Source of the DNA: Mesocentrotus franciscanus
Taxonomy: Eukaryota > Echinodermata > Echinoidea > Camarodonta > Strongylocentrotidae
Reading direction: 5' to 3'
DNA length: 64,000 nt
Assembly: GCA_037976565.1 (NCBI GenBank)
Contig: CP137671.1
Coordinates: 20,791,267 to 20,855,266, forward strand
In this document: positions 22,501 to 31,329 of the stretch, piece after piece
How positions within the stretch are numbered: position 1 is the first letter of the stretch
Layout: every line of letters starts with the position of its first letter
Made by a program: the position numbers and the translations under genes
Notes under the pieces: generated by a model
What the model was told of the DNA's origin: nothing
Database searches by the model: none
Seen by the model: the letters and a program-made list of their open reading frames with translations, nothing else

Positions 22501-25500
22501 TGTCATGCCAATTAACCAGATTTAATCAGATATCATAGTATACTGATAGGACTACTCTGTAAGTAATCATAATTTTAATATTTTGTATAATTATATTTCT
22601 TGTGATAATCATCCATATAGAAATATGTTTCTAAAAGAAATGTTAACTAGGTTAAACAAGTGAAACGCTCTCGGCGGTCTCGCCTGCATTACGCAATTCG
22701 GCATTACGCAATTCGATATGATGAAAAATTGAGGTTGGGACATTATTTTTATAGGCAGGGTGGCCCATTTGCAGACCCCCGAAAATGAAATCCTCTGAAT
22801 ATAATAAGCATTTTGAAGTGAATATTGATTATGAATCATCAGAATAATTATTTACTGTATCATAAGAATACAATATAATGAGATTTAGTGTATGGGTAAG
22901 ACTATAAATGTTTCAATGCTTGTCAGTAATTTACAAATAAAGTTATCTAATAAACTTTTTAAGAAAAGAGGATTTTTCAGCACTTTGTGTAAAAACAATT
23001 GGAAGGTAGAGCCCATCTACATCACATCACGTCTCATTAGCATAATGAGAACATTATTATGAGATATACTCCAATATATATTATCCAAACATCAATATTG
23101 TCACCTAGCTGTAACTGATCATGTACATACTAGGCCTGGGATCGAATACTAAAATTACTATTAGAATATTCATGGGAAAGTACTTGAATGATTCGAATAT
23201 TTACTTTCATGAAATATGAACAAATAACAATTTATTTATTAATTCTCATATTAAATTTTGAGAACATAATCCAAGTCTACTGACCTAAAATGACCTTTGA
23301 CCTTGACTTTGTGACCTGGAATTTGTGTCACATGATTTGTGATACTTGATAGCCCTTGGGTACAAGTTTCATGGAATTTGAACAAACACTTTTGAAATTA
23401 TGCTAAAATTTCAAAATCTTGATGTTGATGCCACAACAAAGTCTAAGTTTCCAGACCTGAAATGACATTTGACCTTTACTTTGTCACCTAAAAGACTAAT
23501 AACATGATTGGTGATACTTGATAACCCTTATGTTCAAGTTTCATGGAATAGGAATGTATACTTTCAAAATTATGATAATTAAAAAAATCTTAGCCTGATG
23601 CCACAACATAGTTAAGTTTGTTGACCTGAAATGACCTTTGACCTTGACCTAGTGACCTGAAATTCTACTCACATGATTGGGGATACTTGATAACCCTTTA
23701 GTCTAAGTTTCATTGAATAAGAACTTATACTTTCAAAATTATATTACAAATTCAAAAACTTAACCTCAGGTTAAGTTTTTGATGATGATGCCACAACATA
23801 GTCTAAGTTTGTTGACCTGAAATGACCTTTGACCTTGACTTTGTGACCTGAAATTTTCCTCACATGATTGGGGATACTTGATAACCCTTTAGTCCAAGTT
23901 TCATTTAATAGGACCTTATACTTTCAAAATTATATTAACAATTCAAAACTTAACCTTAGGTTAAGTTTTGATGTTGACGCCGCCGCCGCCGCTGTCGCCG
24001 TTGCCGCCACCGCCGCCGCCACCGGAAAAGTGGCGCCTATGTCTCGCTTTTTGCTACGCAGGCGAGACAAAAATGATTATTTATTAATTTGAAATTGTAT
24101 GAATATGACATTTAGAAAATGGTGAGAACATATTTAATTATTTAAATGTTATAACTGAAAAATTACAACATGTATTATTTTACGATTATTTGATATTAGT
24201 TGTTTAGTTAATTAGAATCAGTAATTAATATGAAGATTGCTATAAGCATTGATTTCTTATATTCTTGTATGTATATATAATTTGTAAACTAAATTGTATG
24301 AGTCTCCAGACTTTTTATTCAGCATGTTTTTATTTACAATAAGCCAGAATTGAATTGAATTGAATTGAAAATGATGACAATGATAGTGCGTAACAAAAAC
24401 AACAATGACAATCACTCAAGTCAAGTCACCTGTGATTTACTCTTAACCCATGGACTACTAAATTCTCTCCATCTTCTACAGGAACCGTCCGGTCAACACT
24501 GTCAACACTAATTAAGAGCTTCATCCAAAAACAATAACCAGAAGAGAAATAATTTCTATAATTCTTACCCGAGACTCCCGTGCCTCCTTTTCAAAGACCA
24601 TGTAAAAGACATCTTGGAAAGATGCTTTCTTGAGTACAACTCTCTGAAGAGTCGGGAGTGTACAGACCTTAATTGTCTGCAAGCTCACTAGACAGTGTGT
24701 GGCCATAGGATCGCTTCAGAAAGACAACACTTTCCTGTAAAGACAGAAAATGCATAGATTCAATGAAACAACAACCCTAACCGACTTTGTCAACTCAACT
24801 TCTCAATTTAAAAACTGCATACATGATCAACACTGATCAACATGATTGGATCAAAATCAAATAAGAAATTCTACGACATCATTTGCACTATTATACAATA
24901 TTATTGCTGTAACAAGATTTGTTCTCAAAGATTCTTTCCACTTGTTAGACCTAGTGATCTTTGAAAAGACAAAACTCTGGGTAACTTTAACCTTATCAAT
25001 TGTTTGTCAATATCTTGGATGCTTCCAATCAGCTTTCATGTTTTCAAGGCTCCCTGAGGTTCAAGTGTATTTTGATTTTGTTAATGTAAGATTCTTTTAT
25101 TAGATGTAAGCTTTAAAACTTAAGACCTAATGGGTCAAAAGAGAATAAAAATGCAAAGGAGCAACACTTACCAGGCTCTTAAATGTGTAAAAGTATCCTG
25201 CAACAGTGTGTGCAGACATGTCATTATCAACCTCGAGTTCTCTCATCCGTGAAAGCGAGCAGAAGCTCCTCTCCACCTTCCTGGCAACGTCTTCATTGAA
25301 ACTCTCAAATACCACATCGACTATGAACTTGTGATCTGTTGCCTCCACGCCTGTGGTAGATCGCACCGATGATTGTTCAAGATTTTCGACCAAGCCGGAT
25401 GTGATGTCAAGGGCCACTTGTTTCTCCTGGGCAGCAGCAAAGAAAAGCAGGAACTTCATCTCATCCCTATTCTTGCTGAGAATGACATCGAGCAGCGTCT

Positions 25501-28500
25501 GGTATTTTTCTGGATTTGTTTTGGCCTGTTCAGCTAGGTGCAGACCAGCCAGGTACTCCTGGAAGAGCTTGTGCGGAAAGAAGACTTTCCCCCTCATGCA
25601 TGGCTTCTTCCTCTCTGATCTGCCTGGCTGCTTCTTATCCCTCGAAAGGAGACCAACATCATATCCTGTTTGAAGGACTTCCTTATCAAATCTGTCTTCA
25701 GATAAGACTAGATTGTTCTGCATGAGTCCCTCAAATGCCACTTCTGCTAGTTTGAGAAGGTTCTTCTTAAGAGCCATCTTGGTTTCCTTATAGGAGGATC
25801 GACTTCTTGAATTGAAGTGGCGCTTGTCAAGGTAGCTGTCCTCCATGAACCCCATGATCTCCTGAAAGAGTTGGGAGAAGGTCTGCAATCGCTGAACCAC
25901 CTCCCTGCGGGCTTCCTCCTTCCACAAGTGGCAAAGCATGGCACAGAAGATGGGGTAGGGTGACATATTCTCTGCAATCAGACTGCCCTTCTCCATAAAC
26001 TTGACAAGGCTCTCTGCAGGTTCTTTGTCGTCGCTGAAGAACTGAGAGACAAATTCCTTGACGTTCTCCCTTGTGAAACCTTTGATCTCTACAAAGGCGT
26101 AGCGTTTCCGGAGCTCGGTGTCATTCCGTATCTGGTTTACTTTCCAAGGTCTGGAGGTGATGATAACGAAACACTTCTTGTACTCTTTACACTCGAGGAT
26201 CTTCAGGATAGAATCAGAACAGTGCTCTGTGGAGAGGTCCCTAGTGAGCTCATCGTAGCCATCCAGCAGAATCAACACCTTATCTTGATTCTTCCTGATG
26301 TAGTTATTCAACTGCATTGCGGTCACCTCATTATCATCAGGTAGGTACAACTTCACGATCTCACCGATCGTCTTCCCATCCTTCACTTCCCTCAGGCGAA
26401 CAGGCAAGACCAGCTTGAACTTCTGAAAGAGTGTCCCTTGGATCCAGTCATTGATGATTTTTGAGAGGAAGGTTGTTTTACCAACCCCAGCCTCTCCTTG
26501 TACCAACACACGGCGCAGCAGGACATCGTTGATCTTGTTGTTCAGGATGTCTTTGTACTTCAGTGTTTTGGACTTGGAATTGGTGCCTTCAGTGAGCAAG
26601 ATCAAGTTGGTGTATATTTTATTCAGTTCTATCAAGGTGTCAGGATCCAGCGGCTTTGTCTGCACTTGGCAGAATGTTACGGCGAATTCTTCCATCAAGT
26701 CCTTCCTGCATCGGTCAATCTCCTCCTCAGTTGCATCTTGCTTTATACTGGAACTCTCGGTACAGAAGGTCCCTACAATGGATGAGAGTAAAATAACTCT
26801 ACGGGATAAAAACTACACCACAGCTTAAAATAGTATCACAATTTCTCTGGACATCATTTCCTAATATATAAGTCTATCAGAAAAAATTCATTGAGGTGAA
26901 AAACACTCATTTGAAACCACAAGAAACCACAAGAAATGAGAGTAAAATAACTCTACTGGATAAAAACTACACCACAGCTTAAAATAGTATCAGAATTTCT
27001 CTGGACATCATTTCCTAATATATAAGTCTATCAGAAAAAATTCAATGAGGTGAAAAACACTCATTTGAAACCACAAGAAATTAAAATTGTTTCAAATAAA
27101 ATACATTTGAGTCTTCTCAGTGCATGGATTATTAAAAATGAGAAAGTGATAGCAATTTGAGAGGGAAATTTGTTTGAGACTTTTCTTTCCAGGGTCAGAT
27201 TGATTGCCAATTGATGGTATAAACATTACCTAAGTACCGTTAATAATAAAGCCGAATGTGGGACTTGATTGACTAAACCTGTTAGAGGGTATGGGGGGAA
27301 TAAGGCCGATGGCGTTGAGTTTCCCCACAGTACCTCACTATGATATATATGTATAGTAAAACCTGTATATAAAGACTGCTCAAGGTAAAGATGAAAAGCG
27401 GTCTTTCTAGGCAGATGGTATTTATGTACAGGTTCCTTTAGTCCACGTTTACATGCAGGTTAACATGAGAAACGAGATTCAAGGGAGAAAAATCTTTATA
27501 GGCAGGTGGTCTTTCTATACAGGTGGTTGCTAAAGCAGGTTTGACTGTATCTTTAATAGTCCTACAAAGCCATAGGTACATGCCTTCATTCTCACCTTGT
27601 CCTTTGTCCGCAAGATGCTTGAGACCACGCTTGGAAAGAGCCTCTACCAGTTTTTCTCTTCTCTCACATTCTATTGTGTCATTCCACCAGCAGCATAACA
27701 TGGCATACGTGGCGTCCTCTGTGCGCGGTTTGTCTTTCTGCAGGTTACCAAGCGTTGCCTCACTGCAACCTAGGCAGAGACCAAGCCTCCTGTAGTAGTT
27801 ATGGGGCACCTCTTCAGCAAGGGTGTTCAGTTCCAAGTGAGAAACAGGGGGCAGCCTGAAAGGAACAACAGTTCTTACATTAACTGAATCCTTAACTTCA
27901 TTAACCAGACAAAACAATATACCTAATTGTAACTCTAAACCTAACCTATAACCTTATTACAAGTCTCTTAGCTTACATCTTTGACGAAATAAAGGCCAGA
28001 GCAATTATCACAAAAGCATGTCTGAGAACCTTCAAAATGCATGATATTACATGGAAATCATAGGGGGAAATTTTAAATGTATTGTGACGGATATTTTGAA
28101 GTCAAATAATTGTATTCACTTGTTTAAATTCAGTATTCAGTTAATTCATAATCTAAATTCTAAAATCTAAAAATTACTTACAAAAAATATAAGCATTAAC
28201 AAAACCGTATTATATGCCACATGAGAATCTGATATAATGATTTAGATTTATTCCTACTTGTATATCTTTTTACATACCTACATTGTCACTGATTCAATTT
28301 TGCCCAAACACTGACAATTATAATCAAAATACTGAGGATAATATAGAAATAAATATCAATATGAGAAGGCAACTAAATCAGTTGAGCACATACTGTATTA
28401 GACTTACCATCACATTTATTTAAATACCGTAAAATAAGGCGAACATTGACACCTGGGTAAGTAGAGCCCCCGGGTAGAGCCAAGGTTTTTGTCATATAAT

Positions 28501-28776
28501 CGCTATATTAGCTATGATGCAGACCCATTTTATATTACAAATGTAGTCAACATAAATAAATTGAATGAAATGGATCTGTGTCATTCCTGAGTGTCAAAAT
28601 TATATGAAAACAGAGGCCTGCATACTGTATCAATTTTTTCCGTTATCAGTTACCACCCTGTTTCACAGTACTTCCAAAATTCTAGGGACTTACTCCAGAG
28701 GGCCGGGGTTGAGCTCTACATCTCCAGCCATCAACAAGAGAAGATTAAAAACAAAGAGATGCTGAACGGAGAACAT
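15710..28776 (-). CDS. NLR immune receptor gene (2A leader - Death - NACHT - LRR), multi-exon
   Basis: This is a predicted cytosolic innate immune sensor of the STAND/NLR class. I join minus-strand exons 28776-28694, 27855-27596, 26772-25172, 20250-20083, 19357-19184, 16424-16260 and 16108-15710. Every junction has GT/AG borders and matching phase: exon 1 leaves 2 nt, exon 2 starts with 1 and leaves 1, exon 3 starts with 2, and all later exons are phase 0. The product would be about 949 residues: a 2A-like leader (1-26), a Death-fold domain (about 29-114), NACHT with Walker A near 207-214 and Walker B near 281-289, then LRRs. Death-NACHT-LRR is the usual architecture of the expanded sea urchin NLR family. 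The LRR-type exon at 24569-24734 is left out because it is out of frame. The introns hold LINEs, a SINE and TIR elements. Expression cannot be judged from sequence; no clear AATAAA follows the stop. Confidence 0.82.
16260..16424 (-). CDS. NLR LRR exon (55 residues)
   Basis: This 165-nt phase-0 exon has acceptor TTGATTTCAG and donor GAG|GTAATG. It reads IEVIELSDLKL at the start and LNAMPCLNSLVVVKETVL in the middle, the same repeat design as the other LRR exons. A (GAT)n tract and a 2.4-kb transposable-element composite fill the intron upstream. Confidence 0.78.
16440..16660. repeat. (GAT)n and related trinucleotide microsatellite
   Basis: ATGATGATG runs at 16527-16570 continue into ATCATC and AGTAGT runs. 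It lies in the NLR intron. Confidence 0.9.
16660..19120. mobile_element. Composite TIR element in an NLR intron, carrying a LINE
   Basis: The left end AGTCAAACCTGTCTATAGCG mirrors the right end GAGACAGGTTTGACTGT. A repeated internal block (GGCCTCTCGCAG) occurs near 16780 and 18622. The LINE remnant lies inside. A 190-bp relative lies at 27358-27549. The two ends could also be two separate short elements. Confidence 0.5.
17040..18490 (-). pseudogene. Degenerate LINE reverse transcriptase
   Basis: Successive minus-strand frames give RT motifs in order: FRAISLMSHVTKLL, GFRPQSGTREAIFCMRMMTE, VCFIDYSKTFDKIHHDKLI, RQGWVMSPSLFNLCTELV, the catalytic LRYADDTVLCA, YIYLGQNITDDARC, LLYGAETWTISK, and near the end GRPRINWEENVKNW. 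The frame changes near 17925, 17545 and 17370, so it cannot make a full protein. The endonuclease end is missing. It belongs to the endonuclease-reverse transcriptase non-LTR group; I do not assign a clade. Confidence 0.88.
19184..19357 (-). CDS. NLR LRR exon (58 residues)
   Basis: This 174-nt phase-0 exon has acceptor AAATCCAG and donor CAG|GTAATG. It encodes IKELHLADMSL at its start and GAVCSMPGLKKLILSD in the middle, matching the pattern of the neighbouring LRR exons (hydrophobic-Lys-x-L-x-L start, C-x-MPxLxxLxL centre, F-Y near the end, Gln at the junction). It is intact in frame. Confidence 0.8.
20083..20250 (-). CDS. NLR LRR exon (56 residues)
   Basis: This 168-nt exon is phase 0 at both ends, with acceptor CACCTTTAG and donor CAG|GTAATG. 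It encodes exactly 56 residues, that is two ribonuclease-inhibitor-type 28-residue repeats. The diagnostic stretch is ARGLCAMPHLDSLILHSASL, followed by EEDFYSVMASCAHSAQ. Leu positions alternate as expected for beta-strand and helix segments. LRRs form the ligand-sensing and autoinhibitory part of NLRs. A LINE remnant begins about 20 nt upstream, in the intron. Confidence 0.8.
20270..22440 (+). pseudogene. Degenerate CR1/L2-like LINE fragment
   Basis: Broken plus-strand frames give TVKRRPNDKPWMNDAIRRTI, LRPISITSVLAQVFEGFL, ISLLDNAH, LIDFS-like then AFDHIN, LTCGVPQGTKLGTIIFL and MKLLGITIQDDLKWDQHI. Motif order matches RT blocks 0-7 of CR1-like elements. The YADD-equivalent is damaged (KYVDGL). 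A SINE interrupts it at about 21335-21690. A (TTGAA)n tail at about 24352-24372 may be its 3' end, displaced by the inserted element at 22676-24070. Confidence 0.82.
21335..21690 (-). mobile_element. tRNA-derived SINE inserted in the LINE
   Basis: On the minus strand the head has A-box TTGGCTCAGTCGGTAAAGCG and B-box GGGTTCGAATCCC with tRNA spacing. A body of about 250 bp follows, ending in a (GAA)n tail seen as CTTCTTCTTCTT at 21350-21370. The split falls in the LINE between the DNAH and AFDH motifs. Confidence 0.75.
22676..24070. mobile_element. TIR element inserted near the LINE 3' end
   Basis: The left end GTCTCGCCTGCATTACGC mirrors the right end CGCAGGCGAGAC. The right end also forms a hairpin with an inner GTCTCGC. 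No coding region; it carries the tandem block at 23265-23970. Confidence 0.6.
23265..23975. repeat. Four-unit tandem repeat with TGACCTTTGACCT motifs
   Basis: Units of about 170-190 bp share TGACCTGAAATGACCTTTGA and GATACTTGATAACCCTT. Perfect TGACCTTTGACCT occurs at 23291, 23632 and 23823. Two palindromes (AACTTAACC...GGTTAAGTT) close the last two units. A (GCC)n run follows. Confidence 0.85.
24569..24734 (-). pseudogene. Frameshifted NLR LRR-type exon
   Basis: The exon has a good acceptor (CTTTACAG) and donor (CGG|GTAAGA). Its second half reads VCTLPTLQRVVLKKASFQD, the same LxxLPxLxxLxL pattern as the other LRR exons. It is 166 nt long, whereas its neighbours are 165, 168 and 174 and all phase 0. 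From the acceptor, frame 0 hits TAA after 21 codons, the LRR frame meets TGA early, and the third frame also stops. One indel near the start would explain all of this. It may be skipped, since skipping keeps the gene in frame, or it may make the gene a pseudogene. Confidence 0.7.
25172..26772 (-). CDS. NLR exon 3: NACHT NTPase domain
   Basis: This 1601-nt exon starts after an acceptor (CATTGTAG), completes a Gly codon from exon 2 and runs 533 codons to the donor CTG|GTAAGT. The NACHT module is complete: Walker A GEAGVGKT, extended Walker B VLILLDGYDE, a sensor segment VIITSRPW, and SPYPIFCAMLCHLW in the winged-helix region. A later FFPHKLFQEYLAGLHLAEQ segment is typical of the helical domain before the LRRs. 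NACHT proteins bind ATP or dATP and oligomerise on activation. No stop or frameshift interrupts the exon, so the nucleotide-binding core looks intact. The ORF ends with a long alpha-helical C-terminal part that leads into the LRR exons. Large single-exon NACHT regions are common in NLR genes. Confidence 0.92.
26782..27080. repeat. 154-bp tandem duplication upstream of the NACHT exon acceptor
   Basis: ATGAGAGTAAAATAACTCTA at 26782 recurs at 26936, and the following ~145 bases match almost exactly. It lies in the intron directly before the NACHT exon, about 8 nt from its AG. Confidence 0.88.
27358..27549. mobile_element. Short MITE with AAACCTGT ends
   Basis: It starts AAACCTGTATATAAAGACTG and ends GGTTGCTAAAGCAGGTTTGA, inverted ends related to the 16660-19120 element. 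It lies in the intron between the Death and NACHT exons. Confidence 0.55.
27596..27855 (-). CDS. NLR exon 2: Death-fold domain
   Basis: This 260-nt exon encodes an 86-residue helical adaptor-type domain. It lies between an acceptor (CTTTCAG, before 27855) and a donor (AAG|GTGAG, after 27596). Visible Death-domain features are LNTLAEEV near its start, LGLCLGCSEATL, a central YAMLCCWW and a final REKLVEALSKRGLKHLAD. The YAML..WW / LVEAL..RGL spacing is typical of the Death domains in echinoderm NLRs. Such domains recruit downstream partners by homotypic contact. After 2A skipping the mature receptor would begin only about ten residues before this domain. CARD or DED folds are possible alternatives, but the conserved Trp pair and overall length favour Death. 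Confidence 0.82.
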
Positions 28777-29190
28777 CTGGGTGAAGGTACCCCATGATGA
28801 CCACGATGAGTAGGAGTAAGGGGAGGAAGAGGACTGCATCGGTTCCTACGATGATTAGGAATAGGATGAAAGATGAGAAGTTAATTAAGGTTATATAGAC
28901 CAATATAAAAGAATGCAAGAAACATAATAATGATATTTCATCATGTGCATATAGGGATGTAAATTTCAACTGCAAACTGCATATAGGATTAGGTTACAAC
29001 CAATATTAAACAGGAAAGACTTAAGCTGTTAGAAGTTGTCCAGATCAAATCTAGCTAGTCATTTTCAGAGTCATTAAATAAAATGATAGAAATCTAGCCT
29101 ACTGCATTTGTTGTTGACATCCAAAATCATTATCATGCATATAGTTAGAGAACTAGACACTGCTAGATCTAGACTATTCAAATTAATTAC
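28673..29190 (-). repeat. Duplicated NLR exon 1 and upstream region, copy 2 (proximal part)
   Basis: It matches 640-1135 over its whole length with small indels, several of them multiples of three. The distal part of the duplication is displaced to about 33480-34140. The match ends at GCTAGATCTAGACTA. Confidence 0.72.
28694..28776 (-). CDS. NLR exon 1: hydrophobic leader ending in a 2A-like ribosome-skipping motif
   Basis: Reading from the ATG at 28776, the exon encodes 27 codons plus 2 nt. Residues 7-16 are strongly hydrophobic (LFVFNLLLLM), followed by AGDVELNPGP and Leu, then a consensus donor GTAAGT at 28693. The core fits the 2A consensus DxExNPGP, at which ribosomes skip the Gly-Pro bond. 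Skipping would release a 25-residue leader and start the receptor with Pro. N-terminal 2As are known in sea urchin NLRs and can act as signal sequences when skipping fails. The exon leaves GA, which joins G from the Death exon to make Glu, so the splice is in phase. An in-frame ATG 21 codons upstream (28839) is an alternative start; it adds a Ser/Trp-rich stretch and is also conserved in the second copy. I prefer 28776 because it places the hydrophobic segment at the N terminus. Confidence 0.8.
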
Positions 29191-29279
29191 ACCCCTAAAA
29201 CACCATCAATGCAGCGACAGAATATGCTATAATACACAACTCCAGATCCAGGCAGTAAAGGCTTGTTAATATATATATA

Positions 29280-29700
29280 CTAGCAGGACCCGCGGAAAAT
29301 CCGCAGGATTCTAGGGGGTGTAAATAGATACCGGTATATAAATTAAAACCACCAAGAACTGTATTTGCAAATTAGAGGAAACCATAAGTTCCCCACTCAA
29401 CTTTATTTGCCATTTAGAGGACACCATAAGTTCCCGATAAGGCGTTGACGGCGTGCGCCCATGAAGCTCAGGGTTTTAGGCATATACGATCAGATGAGCC
29501 TCCAGGGGCCATCCTTAGAGCTTTTGGTGGGGTCCAGGGGGCAGAGCCCCCGGAAGCTCAGGGTTTTAGGTATTTAATTACGGTCAGATGAGCATCCAGG
29601 GGCCCTCCTTAGGGCCCTTGGTGGGGTCCAGGGGTGGAGCCCCCGTAAGCTCAAGAGTTTTAGGCAGTTTTACGGTCAGATGAGCATATTTTGATACTTC
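29280..29700. repeat. Repeat with ~92-bp tandem units (AAGCTCAGGGTTTTAGG)
   Basis: AAGCTCAGGGTTTTAGG or a close variant starts near 29463, 29553 and 29647, each with CAGATGAGC and GGTGGGGTCCAGGGG. The block begins at TACTAGCAGGACCCGCGG. It is part of the extra DNA in the NLR upstream region. Confidence 0.7.
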
Positions 29701-30780
29701 ATTTTGTGACACTGGCAGTTGAGAAAAATCCGGGAAAATCATATCATTTTAGCAACATTTGTATATTACTGGTATCGAATAAGAAATTAACGACGTTTGA
29801 ATTTTATTTGGGGGGTAACTGTCCCCCCCCCCATCAGTACGCCAGTGTTCAGGGGCTCATAACTTTTCACTCCTATAATAAAAACACACACGCTTTCCAT
29901 CCTCTCACAATATTTCCACGATATGCGCATAACGCTATTATAAAATCCTCCATTAATTGTTAAATATAGGGGCCTGAGGAATGTTTAAGAAGTTTAATTC
30001 CTGTTTACTCTCCTTTTCTTTGAATGGAATGTAATTTTTATGTGATTCAATTCATTTTTTATTTTATTTTTGGTTAAAAAATACAAACCATTTTTACTCC
30101 TTTACTGCTTTTTTTTTGGTGGGGGCGAAAATACGTTTGCCCCCACACTTCCGGCGCCCTGCACTTGGGTATGAAAAATATACACACAAACAGGTTTTCA
30201 CACCCCCTTTCACTTTCCCTCCTCCTCCCCATAAACCAACACACAATTTTACACATGCATATATAGGACGTTTACACATCTACCTTACCACAAATATTCA
30301 GTTTAACACTATATAGCAGAGGGGATGAGAGACAGAGGTAGGGGAAATGGAAGCGAGGGGAGAAATGGAAGGAAGAGAGAGAAAGAGGATGAAGAAAGAG
30401 AGGAGGAAAGAAGTATACTGTATGTATGAACATGAATGATAAATAGTACAGAAAGTGGAAGAGTGAGAATTAGAGAGTGATACATAGAGAGCGACATTAG
30501 AGAGATAAATAGAAAGAGAAAGAGAGAGGTGAAAAGAAAGAAAGAAAATTTAGTTTTATTTTGTATTGCTATTTTCTTATTTTATGTGCGAATTATAATT
30601 ACTTTGCTTCAGCAACAACAACAAATATTTGATGGACACAAATTCACTCAAACACTCATAAGTACCATCAATCATCACATACACATCATCTTGTTATTGA
30701 TAGCTGAGTTATGTATGAAGGGTATATACAATAAATTTAGGTGTATAATGAAAATTTAACGACACAGTCATAGAAGTATA
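29701..30780. other. Noncoding DNA with GA-rich tract
   Basis: 30310-30545 is GA-rich low complexity. C-runs and G-runs near 29825 and 30115 resemble repeat termini. No gene supported. Confidence 0.45.
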
Positions 30781-31068
30781 TGTTTTAGTTTATTAAATAA
30801 TGTTTGTATACTGTTATTATCAAACAGTATGATACATCATACATGTATATGAAAACATTAAACAATACTTTGGAAAAGCAAGAAATAGGCTGAGTATTAT
30901 AATAATTGTTAAAAGTAGACATAAATAACAATTATCATTATCATGATGGTTTTTACTATGTTTAATTACATTTTTAATAAGTCAACAGTAATGATAGTTA
31001 TATGCAGCTGCATAATGCACATTTAGTTCTGGTCGTAAGATTGAATTGTCATCTCAATCGCATTTGTC

Positions 31069-31264
31069 CTATGAAGAACTTGAACTATATCTCCTTGCAG
31101 AGTAAGGTGATTCTTGACTTGTAGTTGGTGTTGACTGAAGGTCAGCTTGGAGCATTGGCATTGCAGGTTCTGGGTATTTTGTGTAATGGTCATGCGAAAA
31201 ATGAAGTACTTGGCATCGCCCTTGACGTTGGGTTGCTAGTTGTTGGTGTTGAAGTCTTGGAGGA
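31069..31264 (-). CDS. Possible terminal exon of an unrecognised gene
   Basis: A good acceptor (TTTCATTTACAG) precedes an open frame of 65 codons. It is rich in Gln, Ser and Thr, has an internal FSHDHYTKYPEPAMPM and ends RRYSSSSS. A 3'UTR-like stretch with AATAAA (minus strand, at about 30788-30793) follows. I recognise no domain and cannot find a preceding coding exon; a donor (ACA|GTAAGT) near 32247 would only fit a noncoding first exon. It could also be chance or part of a repeat. Confidence 0.25.
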
Positions 31265-31329
31265 CTGTAAATGAAATGAATGAAAAATAACAATACACAA
31301 ATTATTGAACTATATAAACAGCACATAAA

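Noticed and set aside
28673..28797. 2A motif belonging to a LINE rather than an NLR
   Set aside because: No RT or endonuclease follows it, a consensus donor follows it directly, and its phase fits the Death exon.
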